A DNA stretch of 64,000 nucleotides. Source: Limanda limanda (Eukaryota; Chordata; Actinopteri; Pleuronectiformes; Pleuronectidae). The translations under genes and the position numbers were made by a program. The first letter of the stretch is position 1, and every line of letters starts with the position of its first letter. Positions 22,657 through 35,754 of this stretch are shown here, in pieces. Location: contig NC_083646.1 in the NCBI RefSeq assembly GCF_963576545.1, forward strand, positions 21,518,989 to 21,582,988. The letters run 5' to 3'. Under the pieces are notes generated by a model, which did no database searches, was not told the DNA's origin, and saw nothing but the letters and a program-made list of their open reading frames with translations.

Positions 22657-23629
22657 GATAAATCACTTGAATTTTATGAGACATAAGACTTGATCAAAAC
22701 AAGTTTTATGTTCAAGTCACTGAAGCTTTATTGGCAGACATGACTATAGCATTGTACAACAAACATCTAAACAAACAGACTAATAATCATAATATAATAT
22801 TAGCAACAGCAACAATGGTAATAATGATTAATGTATTTGAACAGGATATTAACAACAAGAAGAACGTGTGTGTGTAAAGTAAAAAATATTTTTCTAATTT
22901 CATCATATTTTGAGCACTTTGTCAAGAAGAATTACAATTTTACTCTCCAATGTTATTATTCTGATATTTTATTAAGCTTATAAATAGGTTTAAAAAAATA
23001 TCTTCTCTATTAAACAAATTGTTTAGACATTCACTTATTGATGTCTTGAAAGGTCTTTAAAAGCATTACATTTGAATTTAATAATGGTGCAAGAACCCTG
23101 TCTAAGCCTCCAGGCAGAACACCCTCTCTGATCTGAATTTTACTTTTGTTGAAGCATGAAGTGCACACTTTGACTCTTTGACTTTGACTCTCACAAGCGA
23201 ATTCAATCACATTCAATAAAATCTTTGTAACATATTTTTCCTCTGGTCGAGACAATTTAATGTAAAAACTTTCTCCGGTCTAAAAGTTATTTCATTTTGA
23301 ATATATTTTTTGTTCTCCACAACCATCTGGCAACCCCCAGAAAGTATCTCACCACCCCTGTGGGGGTTGGGACCCCCAGGTTGATGATCAATGATATAGT
23401 CATTTAGTCTGAGGTTTCTGTTAACGCATTTATTCAAACAAGCCATTGTTTAGTTTCCGTCTGTCTAGTTTTCCAAGTGTGTGTTCATGTTTTATTTTCT
23501 GGTGCTGTTATTGTATAATTATAAAAAATATACTTTTGTGACACACTTTGTGACTGTGCTCTGTGAAAGTTGCAATACTAAATACATTTTACATATTAAA
23601 AGTATTAAATTTGCTGTTTTGTTTCACAG
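22657..23629. other. Intron 3 sequence upstream of exon 4
   Basis: AT-rich, with a short inverted GGGGGTTGGGACCCCC block (about 23349-23378) that often belongs to decayed hAT elements; ends not visible. Confidence 0.4.
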
Positions 23630-24207
23630 TGGGGGATGAACACGGTCAGGAGGCTATTGAAAGTGCTGCTGTCTTTCTGTTTGAGACCTTCCACAATAAA
23701 GACCATGTGGGCACAGAGGAGACCCGGGCCATTAGACAGATGTTTGGCCCCTTTCCGTCAGCTGCAGCCGAATCCTCCTGTGCCGCAGTGGCTCGGCTTG
23801 TGGCTTCACTCGGAAACTCCCGAGTTGAAGATTTTATTCTGATTCACACCTCCCATCACAACCCACAACGGGGTTCCGCATTTGGACGCAACATTGTCTT
23901 CTCACATGATTGCTACACATTGGACCCACTGGAGGGCCTGCCCTTCTCCTCTCCCCATGAGGAGAACATAAGCCTGGACTTTATCAACTTTCTTAACAAC
24001 GAGCAGAGCGGGAGGAAGGCCACCAATGAGGAAGAGGTGCCCAGCTCAGGCAGATCTACTGGCTCTGGGGATGGAGCTACCCTAAGATTGGAGGTAGAGA
24101 AGTACCTGAACAGAGGCAACATGATCTCGTCCAGCCCAGAGGAGCTGTGCACATCCTTGTTTGAGATGCTGGCCTCCCACAAGAGTGATGATGAGCTACA
24201 GAATGAG
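23630..24207 (+). CDS. ascc3: ascc3 coding exon 4 (residues 81-273)
   Basis: The acceptor TTTCACAG ends at 23629 and the donor GAG|GTTTGT starts at 24208. The 578-bp exon completes the split Val codon and ends in phase 0. Conserved blocks are GQEAIESAAVFLFETFHNKD, IRQMFGPFPSAAAESSCAAV, NISLDFINFLN, LEVEKYLN and LCTSLFEMLASHKSDDELQ, all recognisable in vertebrate ASCC3. The linker around residues 205-225 (SGRKATNEEEVPSSGRSTGS) is Ser/Gly/Glu-rich and poorly conserved. This exon finishes the ASCC2-binding domain. It is the largest coding exon in the window and the most informative for identification. Confidence 0.95.
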
Positions 24208-24509
24208 GTTTGTGTCATGCAATATAGATACTGTATCTGATTCGTTATTCTATGGAATTGATTTAATACAGGTTGTACAATGTATGCAGAACCTTAATTC
24301 TGTTTATACCATTCTTCTTTGGATTGGGTTGGAAGAAGAACAGTCTCCTTCATGGACGTATTCTTTGGGTCAGTGTCGTGCTGAAAGAAGAGCCAATGTC
24401 CCATTCTATGTGCACTGCATGGTGCAGTTAGGTAGTTAACATCTATTCCTGCTCTGTGGCCCACATAAAGATGCAAAACATGTCCAGTTAATTTAGATTT
24501 TGTATCAAC

Positions 24510-24690
24510 ATGGCAAGAGGAACATATCTGAGTGACTTTGGAGTGTGTTCATGGTTGGGAAAGAGCTTAATTTACAAAGACCATTCAGCATGCTCGTGTT
24601 TCAGTCAGTAAATGGGGTCAGCCGAAGAAGAGTTCCCAACTAAGATACAACTTATGATTAGGGTACAGGCAGGGAGAGACCAGCTGAGCC
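24510..24690 (+). mobile_element. Possible decayed Tc1-like transposase fragment
   Basis: The text GAGTGACTTTGG, GTGTTCATGGTTGG, ATTCAGCATGCTCGTGTTTC and AGACCAGCTGAGCCAG resembles the DNA-binding-domain region of fish Tc1-like transposases. It is frameshifted throughout. No inverted repeats were found. Confidence 0.35.
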
Positions 24691-24699
24691 AGTGAGGAA

Positions 24700-27600
24700 G
24701 AAATAACTACTTAAACTACTTTAAACTGGCTGACGCAGTACATGTAGTTTCGGTTCAAGAGAAAATGCTGTGTGTATCGGATGCCCTGTGGTCTGTCCAT
24801 TGCGGGCAATTTGAAAGTTGTTTTCACTGGATTAACATAGTTTAAGATTAAAAGTTTAAAGGTGAATAGAGATTGTTAAAAACTCAAACCCTGCAGCAGC
24901 GTTTCCGACTAAACACAGCAGCTGTAACGGACCAGCATTATCTGATTTGTCCCACCACAGTTTAATTATGAATCAGACATTTTCTAAGTTTATTAGTATA
25001 TACAAAATTGTATCCAAATAACATCAAATTTCAGTGTACTTTACCTTCTTCTTTCTTTAAGAATTTGATTGTGGATTTTTGCATGTGTATATGTCTGTAT
25101 TTTTAAAGCTGCAAGCATGGGTGAAGATCCAAACCCAAATTTTCTTTAACAAAAAAGTTAATCTTGATCATGTGATATAGGTGCCTTACTATGGACGGAG
25201 AGATTATTTCTAATTCAAAACTAAAACACTCAACTGGATTGAGATGGTTTTTGTAAATGAAAACATATTAGATTGTGTGTAGTCTGTAGTTCATTTTGTA
25301 AAAGTGAATTACCTGCTGGGCTGGTATCCTGTGTTGCCCTATGTCCTGCGATGATTAACAAAAAAAATTGCAATGGTACAATTGACAAAGGAAACGACCT
25401 GAGGGGGCTTCTCAGATGATGTTTGGACTTTCTGTGTTGCAGTGGTTCATTTAATACTGTGGTGCAGCTATTGATTCTGCCACCTTGACCTTCAACAGCA
25501 GGCCTTTTGGGTTTGACCGAGACGCTGGGTGTATATTGTCATGGCTGTTTGACAAAGTCGTCCTTGGCCTTTACCTTTTAGACATTTCCAACGTTCTCCA
25601 TGCCTTTGACCTTCATTGGTAATCAAGACTCTTTTGAAATATTAACAAGTCAACATGTAACCATAAGATCACATCAACCTTATATACGATTTCGTAGCAG
25701 CCTCAAGAATACGGACATCTTTTTTCTTACTTTAGAGGACAAGTGCATCGTCAGTTCTAAACCTTTCTGTTTGTAATGAGCTGTTTGCTTGATCTGTGTT
25801 AATGATGTTTGCAGCTTTTTTTCTGAAATTGTAGAAGTGATCTGAAGTAACTTAGCTGCGGCAACAGATATTCCCCTGTTTATTCAAAGTTTGGTGAATC
25901 TTAATTGGGAATTGGGAAGCCTGAAGTGGAGAATCAGTTGACATTACCATTACTGTGAAAGAGTTGATGACATCACTTAGGTTGATGAGTCCCAGCCACT
26001 GCTGCTAAAGATAATTGGTTGCCTGTTTATTCAAAGTTTATTAATATTGAACATACAGAATATTCAATCGCACCAATTTCTTACACAGAAATGATTTTTA
26101 ACATTTTTATTTGATCTTTTTACCAACCATCTGTGTTGTTTGAATTAATGATAAGTGGCCCAGATAACCAGACTGGACTGATATTTTCGTTATGACGTAA
26201 CAGCAGTTAGCAGTAGCAGTGTTGATTAGGTTCGTAATATTGGCAAATATTACCGTTTTCATTTCTGTTGTACTTGTAGCTGGCTTTACAAGTTCTAGAA
26301 AATAATAAATAAAGGACACATACCAATAAAATGTTGACCTTTCCATAACATATACATATGCTCCAAAATGATGCTCCAATATTAGTCAAATTACTGCTTT
26401 AGAGAAATTTCACTGGAAACCTCAGGTTGCATTGACCTGCTGATGACGACAAAGCCAATAGTCAAGGCTACCCCTTCTGTTTTGATCGTCCTTCACATTT
26501 TCCTGTGTGAAGCAAAGAAAACAGAGAGAAAGGGAATATTACATAAAGGTCAGGATCACATGTTCACCGCTCTCTGTTGTGTCTCATCAAGTTGAAACTT
26601 GAAGCGGTTATTTTTCATCCTTCATATTTAGTTATGAATCGAGAAAGGGCTCCATTATTCTGTCCCCCTGCATTTTCACTCGCTTTCATTCTCTTTCTCC
26701 TTTATACTCTGAGGCTTTTATTTGTCCATATAGCTCCTCAGAGCACCCCCCCCCATTTTATAATGCGCTTCGCCACAGAGGCAGAATTGTTCTTCAGCTG
26801 GTTACAGTTGGTTCCAATGTTCCTCACGTAGTTGACATTTGGAAGTGAACTCTCCCACTGACATCTTTAGATGTAGAAGGACCTGTGTGTGTATGCGTGA
26901 GTGCACCTGCAGAATCTCCATGCATCTACCTCTCTGTGACTCCAAAGTCAACACTAAAGTTTAAAGGCTCTACACACTGTGCCATTAAAACAGACAATGG
27001 AGGGAACCTGCTCTTTATTATTTCTCATTGGTTACCCTGATTGCTGACATTTTGTGGTAGTTGCTTAGCACCAGAATCAGGATGGTATAGTTTGGTTGCA
27101 GTCTTGTAATACAATGTATTGGCAAGGCAGCTCTCGTGGTTCTGATTAGGAGCCTATTGGAGCAGGATTCCCTTCACTAAGCTACAACAATCAGATCTTA
27201 GTTCACATCGTAGTTACCTGATGTGCTGATGAAAGACAACTCAAGGACAAAAGGTGGTCCTGTGCAGACCGCTAATAAGTGACTACCAGTGCACAAGTGT
27301 GTTTTATTAAAACTAAAGGTCAGTACTTTTCAGGTGCCAACTTAAGCAAAATTAGCAATCAAAAAAAAGTGCTGAAGATCGGTTCAAACCCTGTTTTGCA
27401 TTGAAGGTAACTTTGAACCATCATCATAAACATTAAGTCTATCTTATCTTAACAGACACTGATGTGATTTGTCAACAATATTCAGTTCAGACAATACTAA
27501 TTTATTGTATATATCACTCAAAAAAGAAGGTCAAGGTCTTTAACACGTATTTAAAACAAGGCGATTACTTCGCAGAGATGCTCCATAGTTCATCTCAGTC

Positions 27601-27714
27601 TCATTCAGATTTAACAGTAATCAGCTGTTTAATCAGCAGCTTGTCCCTGGAGACCTGGGAGTGAGGGGAAAAGAATCCCATTATTAATAATTAACGCACT
27701 GTTTGAAAAGGTTA

Positions 27715-27715
<1 letters not shown>
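24700..27715. other. Intron 4 sequence
   Basis: No exon, RNA gene or bounded repeat recognised in about 3 kb. Confidence 0.5.

Positions 27716-27771
<56 letters not shown>
27716..27771. repeat. (TA)n microsatellite
   Basis: About 56 bp of nearly perfect alternating TA in intron 4. Such tracts can extrude cruciforms and are usually length-polymorphic. Confidence 0.97.
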
Positions 27772-27775
<4 letters not shown>

Positions 27776-28950
27776 ACTGCAGGAATGTGGTTCCTTAAGT
27801 ATTTATAGTCTTCCAGGTTAATGTGCAGTGTTTTTAACACCTTAAAGTAAATATGTTCATGCCAAATAGTTCTGTTCATAAACTAAGGCCAAAAAATGTT
27901 GGAAGGAAATCTGTTTTTAGTCTGTATATTTTGTAGCACTCTTTGTGTGGCTCTGTTTATTAGCATATCATGAATCAAACAGCGCAGAATTACTGACTGA
28001 ATATATTCCCAAATTGGAGTTCACGTTGAATTGGTCTCAGAGGTGCAGTCCTCCCTATGTTTGACACACGTCCAATAATGAGTTGGTTCAAATTCGCCGG
28101 GGAAGAAGCTGAATCTATTATCAGCGATAAAGGAGCAGAGAACAGATACACTTCCAAAAAAACCTCTGCCTCTCAAACCCAACAGAACTCACAGCTAACA
28201 GTCAACTCCAAGGACAGAATTCATGAGAGTAAAAAAGTATGCATGTATTGCTTTAAGTAGGAGCAGGTGTACCCCCCACCACCACCACCCACTCACTCCC
28301 TACAGTACCAACAACTGTAATAAAACAGAGACGTTCGCACAAACCCACAGAAGTTTAGAAACCATATAGACAAGGCCTCAGAGGGAAACAAAGATAACCC
28401 CAACAAAGAAGATGGCTGACATCAAAGTACCTCTGTTGTTTTAGTTCCCCACTGTGCTGACTGTTGCCTTCCCAAGGGAGGTCAGACTGAAAGAGCAAGC
28501 CATACCTGCATGCTGAAACCAATCCTGAAAGAGGGCGAAAATACAGCATTGTTTTCCAGGGCATTCACGTCTTCGGCTTTCCGATTAGAAACCACAAACT
28601 TTATCATCTTTTCTATTCTGTCACTCTGTGATATTGATGAATGACTGTGCAGCCCTGTCTCTGCTATGCTTTTATTTGTGTGCTGCTGCCGTTCACAGGA
28701 ATTCTTGCTGTTGTTTTTCCATCACTTGCTAAGTGCCAGGTGGCTATATTTGGGAGGCTAAGTGGCAGAGCATATTCTGTACCAGGCGGATGGTAATTAC
28801 CAGGTGCTCAGCCTTGGCAGTAGCAGCGTATTTGCTTGTGTTGGTGAGCCATAGGATGTGGATGCATGTTTGGATGAGTGTGCCGTGGTATGTAGATGCT
28901 GGAGATGACTGTATTGACTTATGGTCGCCCCTTCCTCTCTCCCGCTCCAG
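27772..28950. other. Intron 4 sequence upstream of exon 5
   Basis: No further exon recognised. A 67-codon ORF at 28057-28260 has no family features. Confidence 0.5.
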
Positions 28951-29068
28951 CTGTTCGAGCTGCTAGGACCAGATGGGCTGGAGATGATCTCCACCCTCCT
29001 CCAGCGAAGGATGGCCATCGTCGACTCCCTCCTCACTATCCCATCCGATAGGATTGGCTTCCCACCAG
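28951..29068 (+). CDS. ascc3: ascc3 coding exon 5 (residues 274-312 plus first base of 313)
   Basis: The acceptor CCCGCTCCAG ends at 28950 and the donor CAG|GTGAGAC starts at 29069. The 118-bp exon runs from phase 0 to phase 1. It encodes LFELLGPDGLEMI followed by LLQRRMAIVDSLL, close to human LFELLGPEGLELIEKLLQ with ITIVD after it. The last roughly ten residues (PSDRIGFPP) diverge from the human FQALQDNCKKILGENAK segment, so the true 3' edge or a missing micro-exon remains open; see the related finding. Confidence 0.9.
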
Positions 29069-29177
29069 GTGAGACGGAACCATAGCAACCATGTCATCTC
29101 CTTAGTAACACAAATGCCACTCCTATCAACTACATGAAATAGTCATGATTACCAGATATTAATTTACAGTCTTGAAC

Positions 29178-30411
29178 ACAGGTATTTGGACAATTGCACA
29201 TTTTATTTGTTGTTCAGTCAATGTGCCTTAGCACATACAATGTGAAATAAAATAATGGACACAACTCTCAGCTTTAATTTGGTGGAAGATTATTTTAAAG
29301 ATCTGTGTGTGTGTGTGTGTCAGAGAGAGAGAGTGATAGAGAGCCCTTTAAACACATAGTGCCCAAATCTGAATTGTGCAAATGTAATTGGACACTTAAC
29401 TGCTCCTGAACATCTGTGTGTCGTTTCAACATTAATTATGCACAAAGAGCTCAGATCTGACCTGAGAGTTGATTGTTACCATTAGACTCTGGTAGAGTTG
29501 AGTGAGGATGAGAATATGGGAAAAAAAATCTATCAGAATAAAAAAGCTAGTTGGTTTGGTAGATTTTTTAAAAACAGGTATACATAGGAAGGCCAGATAA
29601 TGACGTCGTGGACCAAGGGGTGGCAGTCTTGTGGATGCGTGCAAACACATTCTTGATAATACTCCCCAGGATGTTGGTATTCATGTTTCCTCAATGACAA
29701 AAACCAAAGGATTCACCACATAATGCAAATTTGTTGTCAGCATGAAAAACATAAATGTCAGGTTACAGTTATAAAAAGCACACAAAAGGAAACCAGATAA
29801 TTCCAGAACAAAGTTTAATGGACTGATGAGACAAATATCAACCTCGGTCAGAACGAAACAGGAAAGTGTAGAGAAAAAGGAACAGCTCATGACCCAAAGC
29901 CACCACTTCATCTGTCAAATGTGGTTTTTATAATTGCCTGGGTCTACAGTGTAGGGCTGCCAATGGAACTGGCACACTGACTTTGATTGATGTATGCAGG
30001 AGCATTCTGAGCAAACTCACAGGACGGAATTATATCATCCATTGGGACATACGGCTTCTATCCATATGGATAAAGCAACTCGTGTTTTCAGGATGAAGAG
30101 CTAGAAAATTTGCGACGGTCGTTTGCCTCATCCGAGTCCGATTGAGCTGAAGTGCACTCAGTAACAATACTGCTACAGGCAGAGAACCAATAACAAACAG
30201 CAGCTGGGGTACACTGCAGTGAAGCTGTAGCAGAGAATCACCTGGAAAGATACTGGTGATATCTGTGTGTACGAGTTATTGACGTAAGGATTTTTCAGAA
30301 AACTCTAAACCTAAACAAAGCTTTTTCCTCCAAACTATTTAACGCTGAAATTAAGAACTGTCATGTATATTACATTATTTTATTTCAGATTGTGTTACTG
30401 TCCAAATACTG
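29178..30411 (+). mobile_element. Decayed Tc1/mariner element
   Basis: The left terminus CAGGTATTTGGACA (29178-29192) and right terminus TGTCCAAATACTG (30399-30411) are inverted repeats. Between them are degraded pieces matching the catalytic part of a fish Tc1-like transposase as I recall it: TTTAATGGACTGATGAGACA (the Trp-x-Asp-Glu-Thr region, about 29813-29832), GGAACAGCTCATGACCCAAA and CTGCCAATGGAACTGGC. Frameshifts and stops throughout make it inactive. Confidence 0.7.
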
Positions 30412-30484
30412 TCCAGACTGCACATAAACAAATGATTAGTGCTGATACACTGAGTAATGCTTTAAACTGAAAGATGAACCTTTG

Positions 30485-30790
30485 ATTCATCAGTCAACCG
30501 CACCATAGCGTTTCCCTGTCATGTTGTGGAACGTCAAGGTGCTCTTCGGCAAACTGAAGATGGAGAGCAGTGGCTTCCTCTGTGTTCTTGCTTCTGACAC
30601 CATGCTTCATGCAGCCATGCACCATGAATTGTGTATGGTGGACTCATGAAGAGAGATGTTTACCAGCTCCAATTATAATTTCAATGCTTTTTCTGCCACT
30701 CCGGGCTTCTTTTTATCTCACTGAGCATTTTGCATCGTGCTTTGGGAGTCAGAACTCAGAAATAAATAGTTTCCATTTATAGACACTTGG
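30485..30790 (-). mobile_element. Decayed Tc1/mariner fragment, opposite orientation
   Basis: GAGAGCAGTGGCTTCCTCTG, ACCATGCTTCATGCAG, and GTGGACTCATGAAGAGAGAT followed by GTTTACCAGCTCCA are the complement of a Tc1-like transposase region. It lies just downstream of another Tc1-like remnant in the other orientation. No termini are visible. Confidence 0.5.
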
Positions 30791-32557
30791 TCTAAATGCG
30801 GGCTGATGAATATCTAAACTCTTTGAGATTACTTTGTAGATGACCCCTCCCAGCTTTATGCAAATCAGCGTTTCTTGTTTTTTTAAGAAGCATTGGTCAG
30901 ATCAGCAGATGTGAATACTGAATACAGATACTGGCCATTGTGCATTGTGAAAATATGCATTTTCATATAATTTAGGACCAATATGATGACAATATTATCA
31001 TCGATATTGTTTTTACAATATTAATATAAACAGTTTAATTATTTGTATTATTAATACTTCTCACAGCACACTCAGACATTAGCAATAGGTGTATGTCTTG
31101 AAAGTAATCCATTATATACTTGTGAGTGATTTATTTTTCTGTGCATCAAATAAATAATACCGGTTAAATTATATTGTTATGACTTTAATTGGTATTTTAC
31201 CATCTGACAACGTAGCAGCTCTAGTATGTTTAAATTTCTGTTCCAGTTGGACTTCTTGTACGATGCATCAGCACAGTGGCCATAAGTCAGATGACTCGTC
31301 AATACTCAAGCCCTTAATTACACTGGGACAAGAAAGACATGAACATTTTTTTTGTTTTTGTCAAGGAGGCACATTGCTTAATTTTGCAAGGTTGGGTCAA
31401 ACTCATAATGAGGATGTGCAACAATAAACACCATGCGTCCTGCTTTACTACAAATCCTTTTTAAACTGTCCGTAGGCATCTTTACGTCTTTCCACTGCAT
31501 TTTCCTATTAAATACTCACTTATCTCCCTTCAGAAGACTGACAGAAAGCAGAACACCTCTTGTGTAAATTGGAATACAGATATTTGATTTCTATTTAATT
31601 CACCCCAGCTGCCCAGCACTGCCAGTATGCTGTAGGAGCCGTGTAGCGCTCATGTTTTCTACATGCTACTGAAATGTCTCAATCCACTGAAAGGCTATTA
31701 CCTAAAGATTGGCACTTTACTTCAACCCACTTCTTCATTATTTCTTTCACGTCCTTTATGCCATCTACCTGGAGCGATGAAGACCAGACTAATGCTTCCC
31801 TTGTGGGCAGGCTCTTTATTTCTGTTCAAGACCTCTCATGACTAAGAGAAATAATCGAATACCACGCCATACTAATAGAGAAAAAGGCTGTGTTGCTAAG
31901 GCCAAATAAGCTCAGGCTCTTGTGTGGAATAGGTTTACACTGGCTTTTTCTGTAGTTAATCTGGCACTCTGGGTGGCTTAAAGCTAAATTCATTGATTTT
32001 GTATGAGATTGTACTTTAGGAGGCTTGATAGTGAGTTGAACTAAAGCAGCCCTCCTAGCACCAGCCTGCTATTTTTTTTAAATTTCACATGTCGTCTTCC
32101 TTCCTGAGCCAGCGTTTTGTCTCGACCTCCTGTTTCCTCTGTCCTGAGGAGTGTGACTCCTCTTCTTGTTTTTCGCAACTTTAGTGTGCAGAGTGAAGCA
32201 ATAAGTAGGAATATATTGCTGGAAAGATAAGGTTGGATAATTTATCATTGCGGGAGCTGTTCGCTGATCCATATGCAAGGTAGGCATCAAGGAGCGGCTG
32301 AAGATTAGAGGAGAGAGCTCCTGCTTTGTCAGAACAATCCCAGCAACTATTTAAAGTCACACAGAATCATCCTGCAGAGTTTTTTGAGTCATTTGAAATT
32401 CTCAGGTCCTAAAAATAGATTATTAAACAGGTTTGTGAAACTACATGAGCAGTAACTATTCATTTAGAGACCAGTCATGCTGTGATTAATCAGATTTGTT
32501 AAATCAGTTATTCATTTATTTTGTGACCACCAGTGGCACAGGTACCAAAGCGTATGG
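30791..32557. other. Intron 5 sequence
   Basis: No exon or bounded repeat recognised. Confidence 0.5.
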
Positions 32558-32565
32558 GTTCCAAA

Positions 32566-33257
32566 TAGGGCTGCATATATATCGATATATACGAATCGCA
32601 AGAGAAGGGTTAAACTGCGCTTAATGTTTTTTCATATGCCATGTATTTACGCTCTGTAAAGATCAATTGGTCAATGAATCATTGTCGGAAAATAAATTAA
32701 GAAAAGAATGGAGAGAAAACCGACAACTGCAAAGCGGCTCCGTCAAATCTCGCTCTGCCTCCTCTGGCTAAATTCCAGTGTGGAAACTTCTAGTGATCAC
32801 TATGTGCGGGTGATCATATAAAATAATTGTGTAGCTTATTTATGATAGTCCCAGGAAATGAGGGGAAAATAATAGCATCAACAGACGCACTGACTGTCTC
32901 TCGCTCTGTTTCATTAGAGCAGCGCATTCAACAGCCACCCTGCTCCCTCACTCACTCTCACACACGACCTTTTTTTTTCACAAATACATTTTCATGGTCA
33001 AAACGTGTATGAAAAGACCCCAGTTTAACACTGAGTGGACTTAGTGGAGCTGTGCATGGCTCCCTGGGTGTCTGCCCCAGACCCAGTGGTGCTGCGGCTG
33101 GGCTGTGCGCCTTGTCCCTCAGTTTGTGGAGCTGTCCATGGTATCTGTGTCCATAGCCAGGGACTGTTTATGGTTATTTATCGCAAGTCATATCGTCATC
33201 GCGATATTCAACAACGTTATCGCTTATCGCATGTGTTCCTAATATCCTGCTGCCGTA
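32566..33257. mobile_element. Degraded hAT-like element
   Basis: Starts TAGGGCTGCATATATATCGA and ends in CGCGATATTCAAC, CGTTATCGCTTATCGC and CTGCTGCCGTA, the usual layout of teleost hAT elements with TAGGGCTGCA ends and CGATAT subterminal repeats. Flanks GTTCCAAA (32558-32565) and GTTAGAAA (33258-33265) agree at six of eight positions, a weathered 8-bp duplication. No transposase. Confidence 0.5.
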
Positions 33258-33265
33258 GTTAGAAA

Positions 33266-34475
33266 TGGCAGACAAATCACTATTATATTCTTAAACTCTC
33301 TAATAACCGAGAGGCCCATTAGTTTAAACACTTTCAGAGTCCTTCCTTTCTTTTTTATGACGATGATCAGTCTCATCATCTAGTCTGCTGGCTTTTATGG
33401 CTGCCTTCTGTTGACAGGGTTATATGTATGACTCAAGTAATTGACCTCCTGAAGTTAAATGCTGCTGTTTTTCACTCTTGTCATATAAATCAGTGGCAGG
33501 CTGTATCAAGGAGTTGTTAATATAAAGCAGTACTGTTAGACACGGAGAAGTTATTCTTTAAGTCTTGAATAGTTGAGTGCACCACCTTCTTGCTGAAAGC
33601 ATGAAAGCTTCACAAGCCTTCTTGAATATACAACACCATTGACTAAAATCTTTGTGTGACTATTGCTGCTTTTAGACCGGCACTGAATAAACTCCTGTAA
33701 TAATCGGGAGGGGCGGACTGTGAGAACGCAAATGTCTCAAGTCAGGTGCTGTGGACATTCTTTTCACTCAAAGTTTTTCTTGCCAGACCGCTAAAAAATC
33801 TGGATAATGTCCAAATGAGCCCGAGTGAAAATACAAAGTGGAGTTTTATGTGGAGGATTCACAGGATCCTTGCCAGTGTGCACGTTAGCTATGTTTCCGA
33901 CATGCGACAGATGCAAAACTGAAAACAAAATGTATCCTTAAAATTACAAATATTTCAGGTTGAAAAAAGGAGGCATACACATTAAAGACCACAAAGACAT
34001 TGACTTCCTAAAAGTTGCATCTTTTCTTCTGCAGTCGTGCCCGCCCTCACTTGAAAACTCCAGATTGGTCTGTTGTTGTAAACGTGTATGCCAAAGAATC
34101 TCCTGCGTGTCACACACAGTGAGAGGCAAACTCCAGAGAATGTCCAGACCTCTGTGTGGCAATTCTCTGAAAGTCAATCCTAAGAACGACTCATCTGTTT
34201 TCTATGTTACAGACCAACCTTACACAGATGCTTTTTATTTTAATAGTTTTTTTGAGGAATTATCTGAATTTGAAAAATGAGTTTTTCTTGTTCAACCTGA
34301 GTTTGTATAGTGTCCTATACAGAGTCTTCTTAGGTTTAGATATCCACAAAATCCTAAAATCATACATACAATACTCTGCTTTTTGGCAATGTGCGATAAC
34401 TCATATGTGGGTGGCACAAATAAAATCCTTAGAAGTAGAATATGATTTCATCCTTTAAGAAACTGGCAATGGTTT
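33266..34475. other. Intron 5 sequence with a possible repeat family member
   Basis: About 33668-34170 shares GAACGCAAATGTCT and the block CCAGAGAATGTCCAGA (complement of the 8739-8760 region) with the intron-2 MITE candidate. No exon recognised. Confidence 0.35.
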
Positions 34476-34483
34476 CTCAGCAG

Positions 34484-35746
34484 CAGTGTTAATTTTGGCA
34501 GCTATTTTTGATTTAGTCTTAGTCTTAGTCTTTTGACGAAAATGCATATTAGTTTTAGTCTAGTTTTAGTCATTTTTATCCTTCTTAGTTTTAGTCTAGT
34601 TTTAGTCGACGAAAACAAATTACATTTTAGTCTAGTTTTAGTCACATTTAATAGCCACATTAAACTCCTTATCTTCCCTTCTCAGGTCCAGGGACCCCCT
34701 GTGTTGTGTCTACAACTGCATACTAGTCTAGCTTGCAGTACTTAGGTTGTCCATTAGATGTCCCTCCTATAGGTCTATAGCAGGGGTCGGCAACCTTTAC
34801 TATCAAAAGAGACATTTTGCCCCCTCTTCCCCCAAATAAAATTTGTCTGGAGCCGCAAAACATATTTGATAACAAAGCTGATAAAATGTTATATAAAGTT
34901 ATACTATACTAATCTGTAGATTATTGCATTCATGAAATTATAGAACAACAATAAAGAAAACTGTTGACATTTTATTTATTTTTACCTGTTACAACAAAGG
35001 GAAACACCAAATGCTTATGAAGACTGAAGAGGAGAAGAAAATACACAGGCAAGTGTAGGCCTACTTTGAAATAAATTAAACGCCGAACTATGTAGGGTTA
35101 TTTGAGTCATCCCCATATTTGTGGGAAATGTATGAAATAAGAAGTACCCTATTTTGAAATAAATAAAAACATATAGCTGCAGCCTATATATTTTAGTTGG
35201 CGTTTGCGAAATGGGAAAACAAAAAGTGAAAGCAGATCAGACCGGAGGAGGAAACTGAAGCTCGGTAGAAACCAGCTGCAGCTTCTGCTCTGATCCAGAA
35301 GCTGCGGCGCTGATCTCAGAGCAGCTGAGACCAGAGGAACTCTGTGTTTTCACTGTTTCCATAGTTAAGAAGTCAGTGACCGGCCTGCTTCAAGTGAACG
35401 AGCTCTGATCTCACTGTCTCTCTGAGCGAGTGCGCGGGGGCGGAACCTCGGGACCGGTGCGCTGTCTGGCAGCACACACACACACACGCACACACACACA
35501 GACACACACACTCGCCGCTCCGGGTACTTCATAACGGCCTGATACGATTATGTTTTTAAAAATTGTTGTGACTTAGTCAAACGCCAACATTTTTGTTTCG
35601 TCTCGTCTCGTTAACGAAAATTAAAATAGATTTCGTCATAGTTTTTATTTTCAAAGATCCATTTCGTTACGTCTTCGTCTCGTCTTAGTCATGGGAAAAG
35701 GGGCGTTAACGAATATTTTTCGTTATCGTCAACAAAATTAACACTG
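34484..35746 (-). mobile_element. Non-autonomous hAT family A, copy 2 (inverted, 1263 bp)
   Basis: Starts CAGTGTTAATTTTGGCAGCT and ends CAACAAAATTAACACTG, with exact 8-bp duplication CTCAGCAG at 34476-34483 and 35747-35754. The body is the reverse complement of copy 1 at 20363 without the Harbinger insert, including the (CA)n tract at 35474-35512. It is the cleanest reference copy of this family in the window. Confidence 0.92.
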
Positions 35747-35754
35747 CTCAGCAG

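Noticed and set aside
28057..28260. 67-codon ORF in intron 4 as an extra ascc3 exon
   Set aside because: No similarity to ASCC3; exons 4 and 5 join in phase without it.
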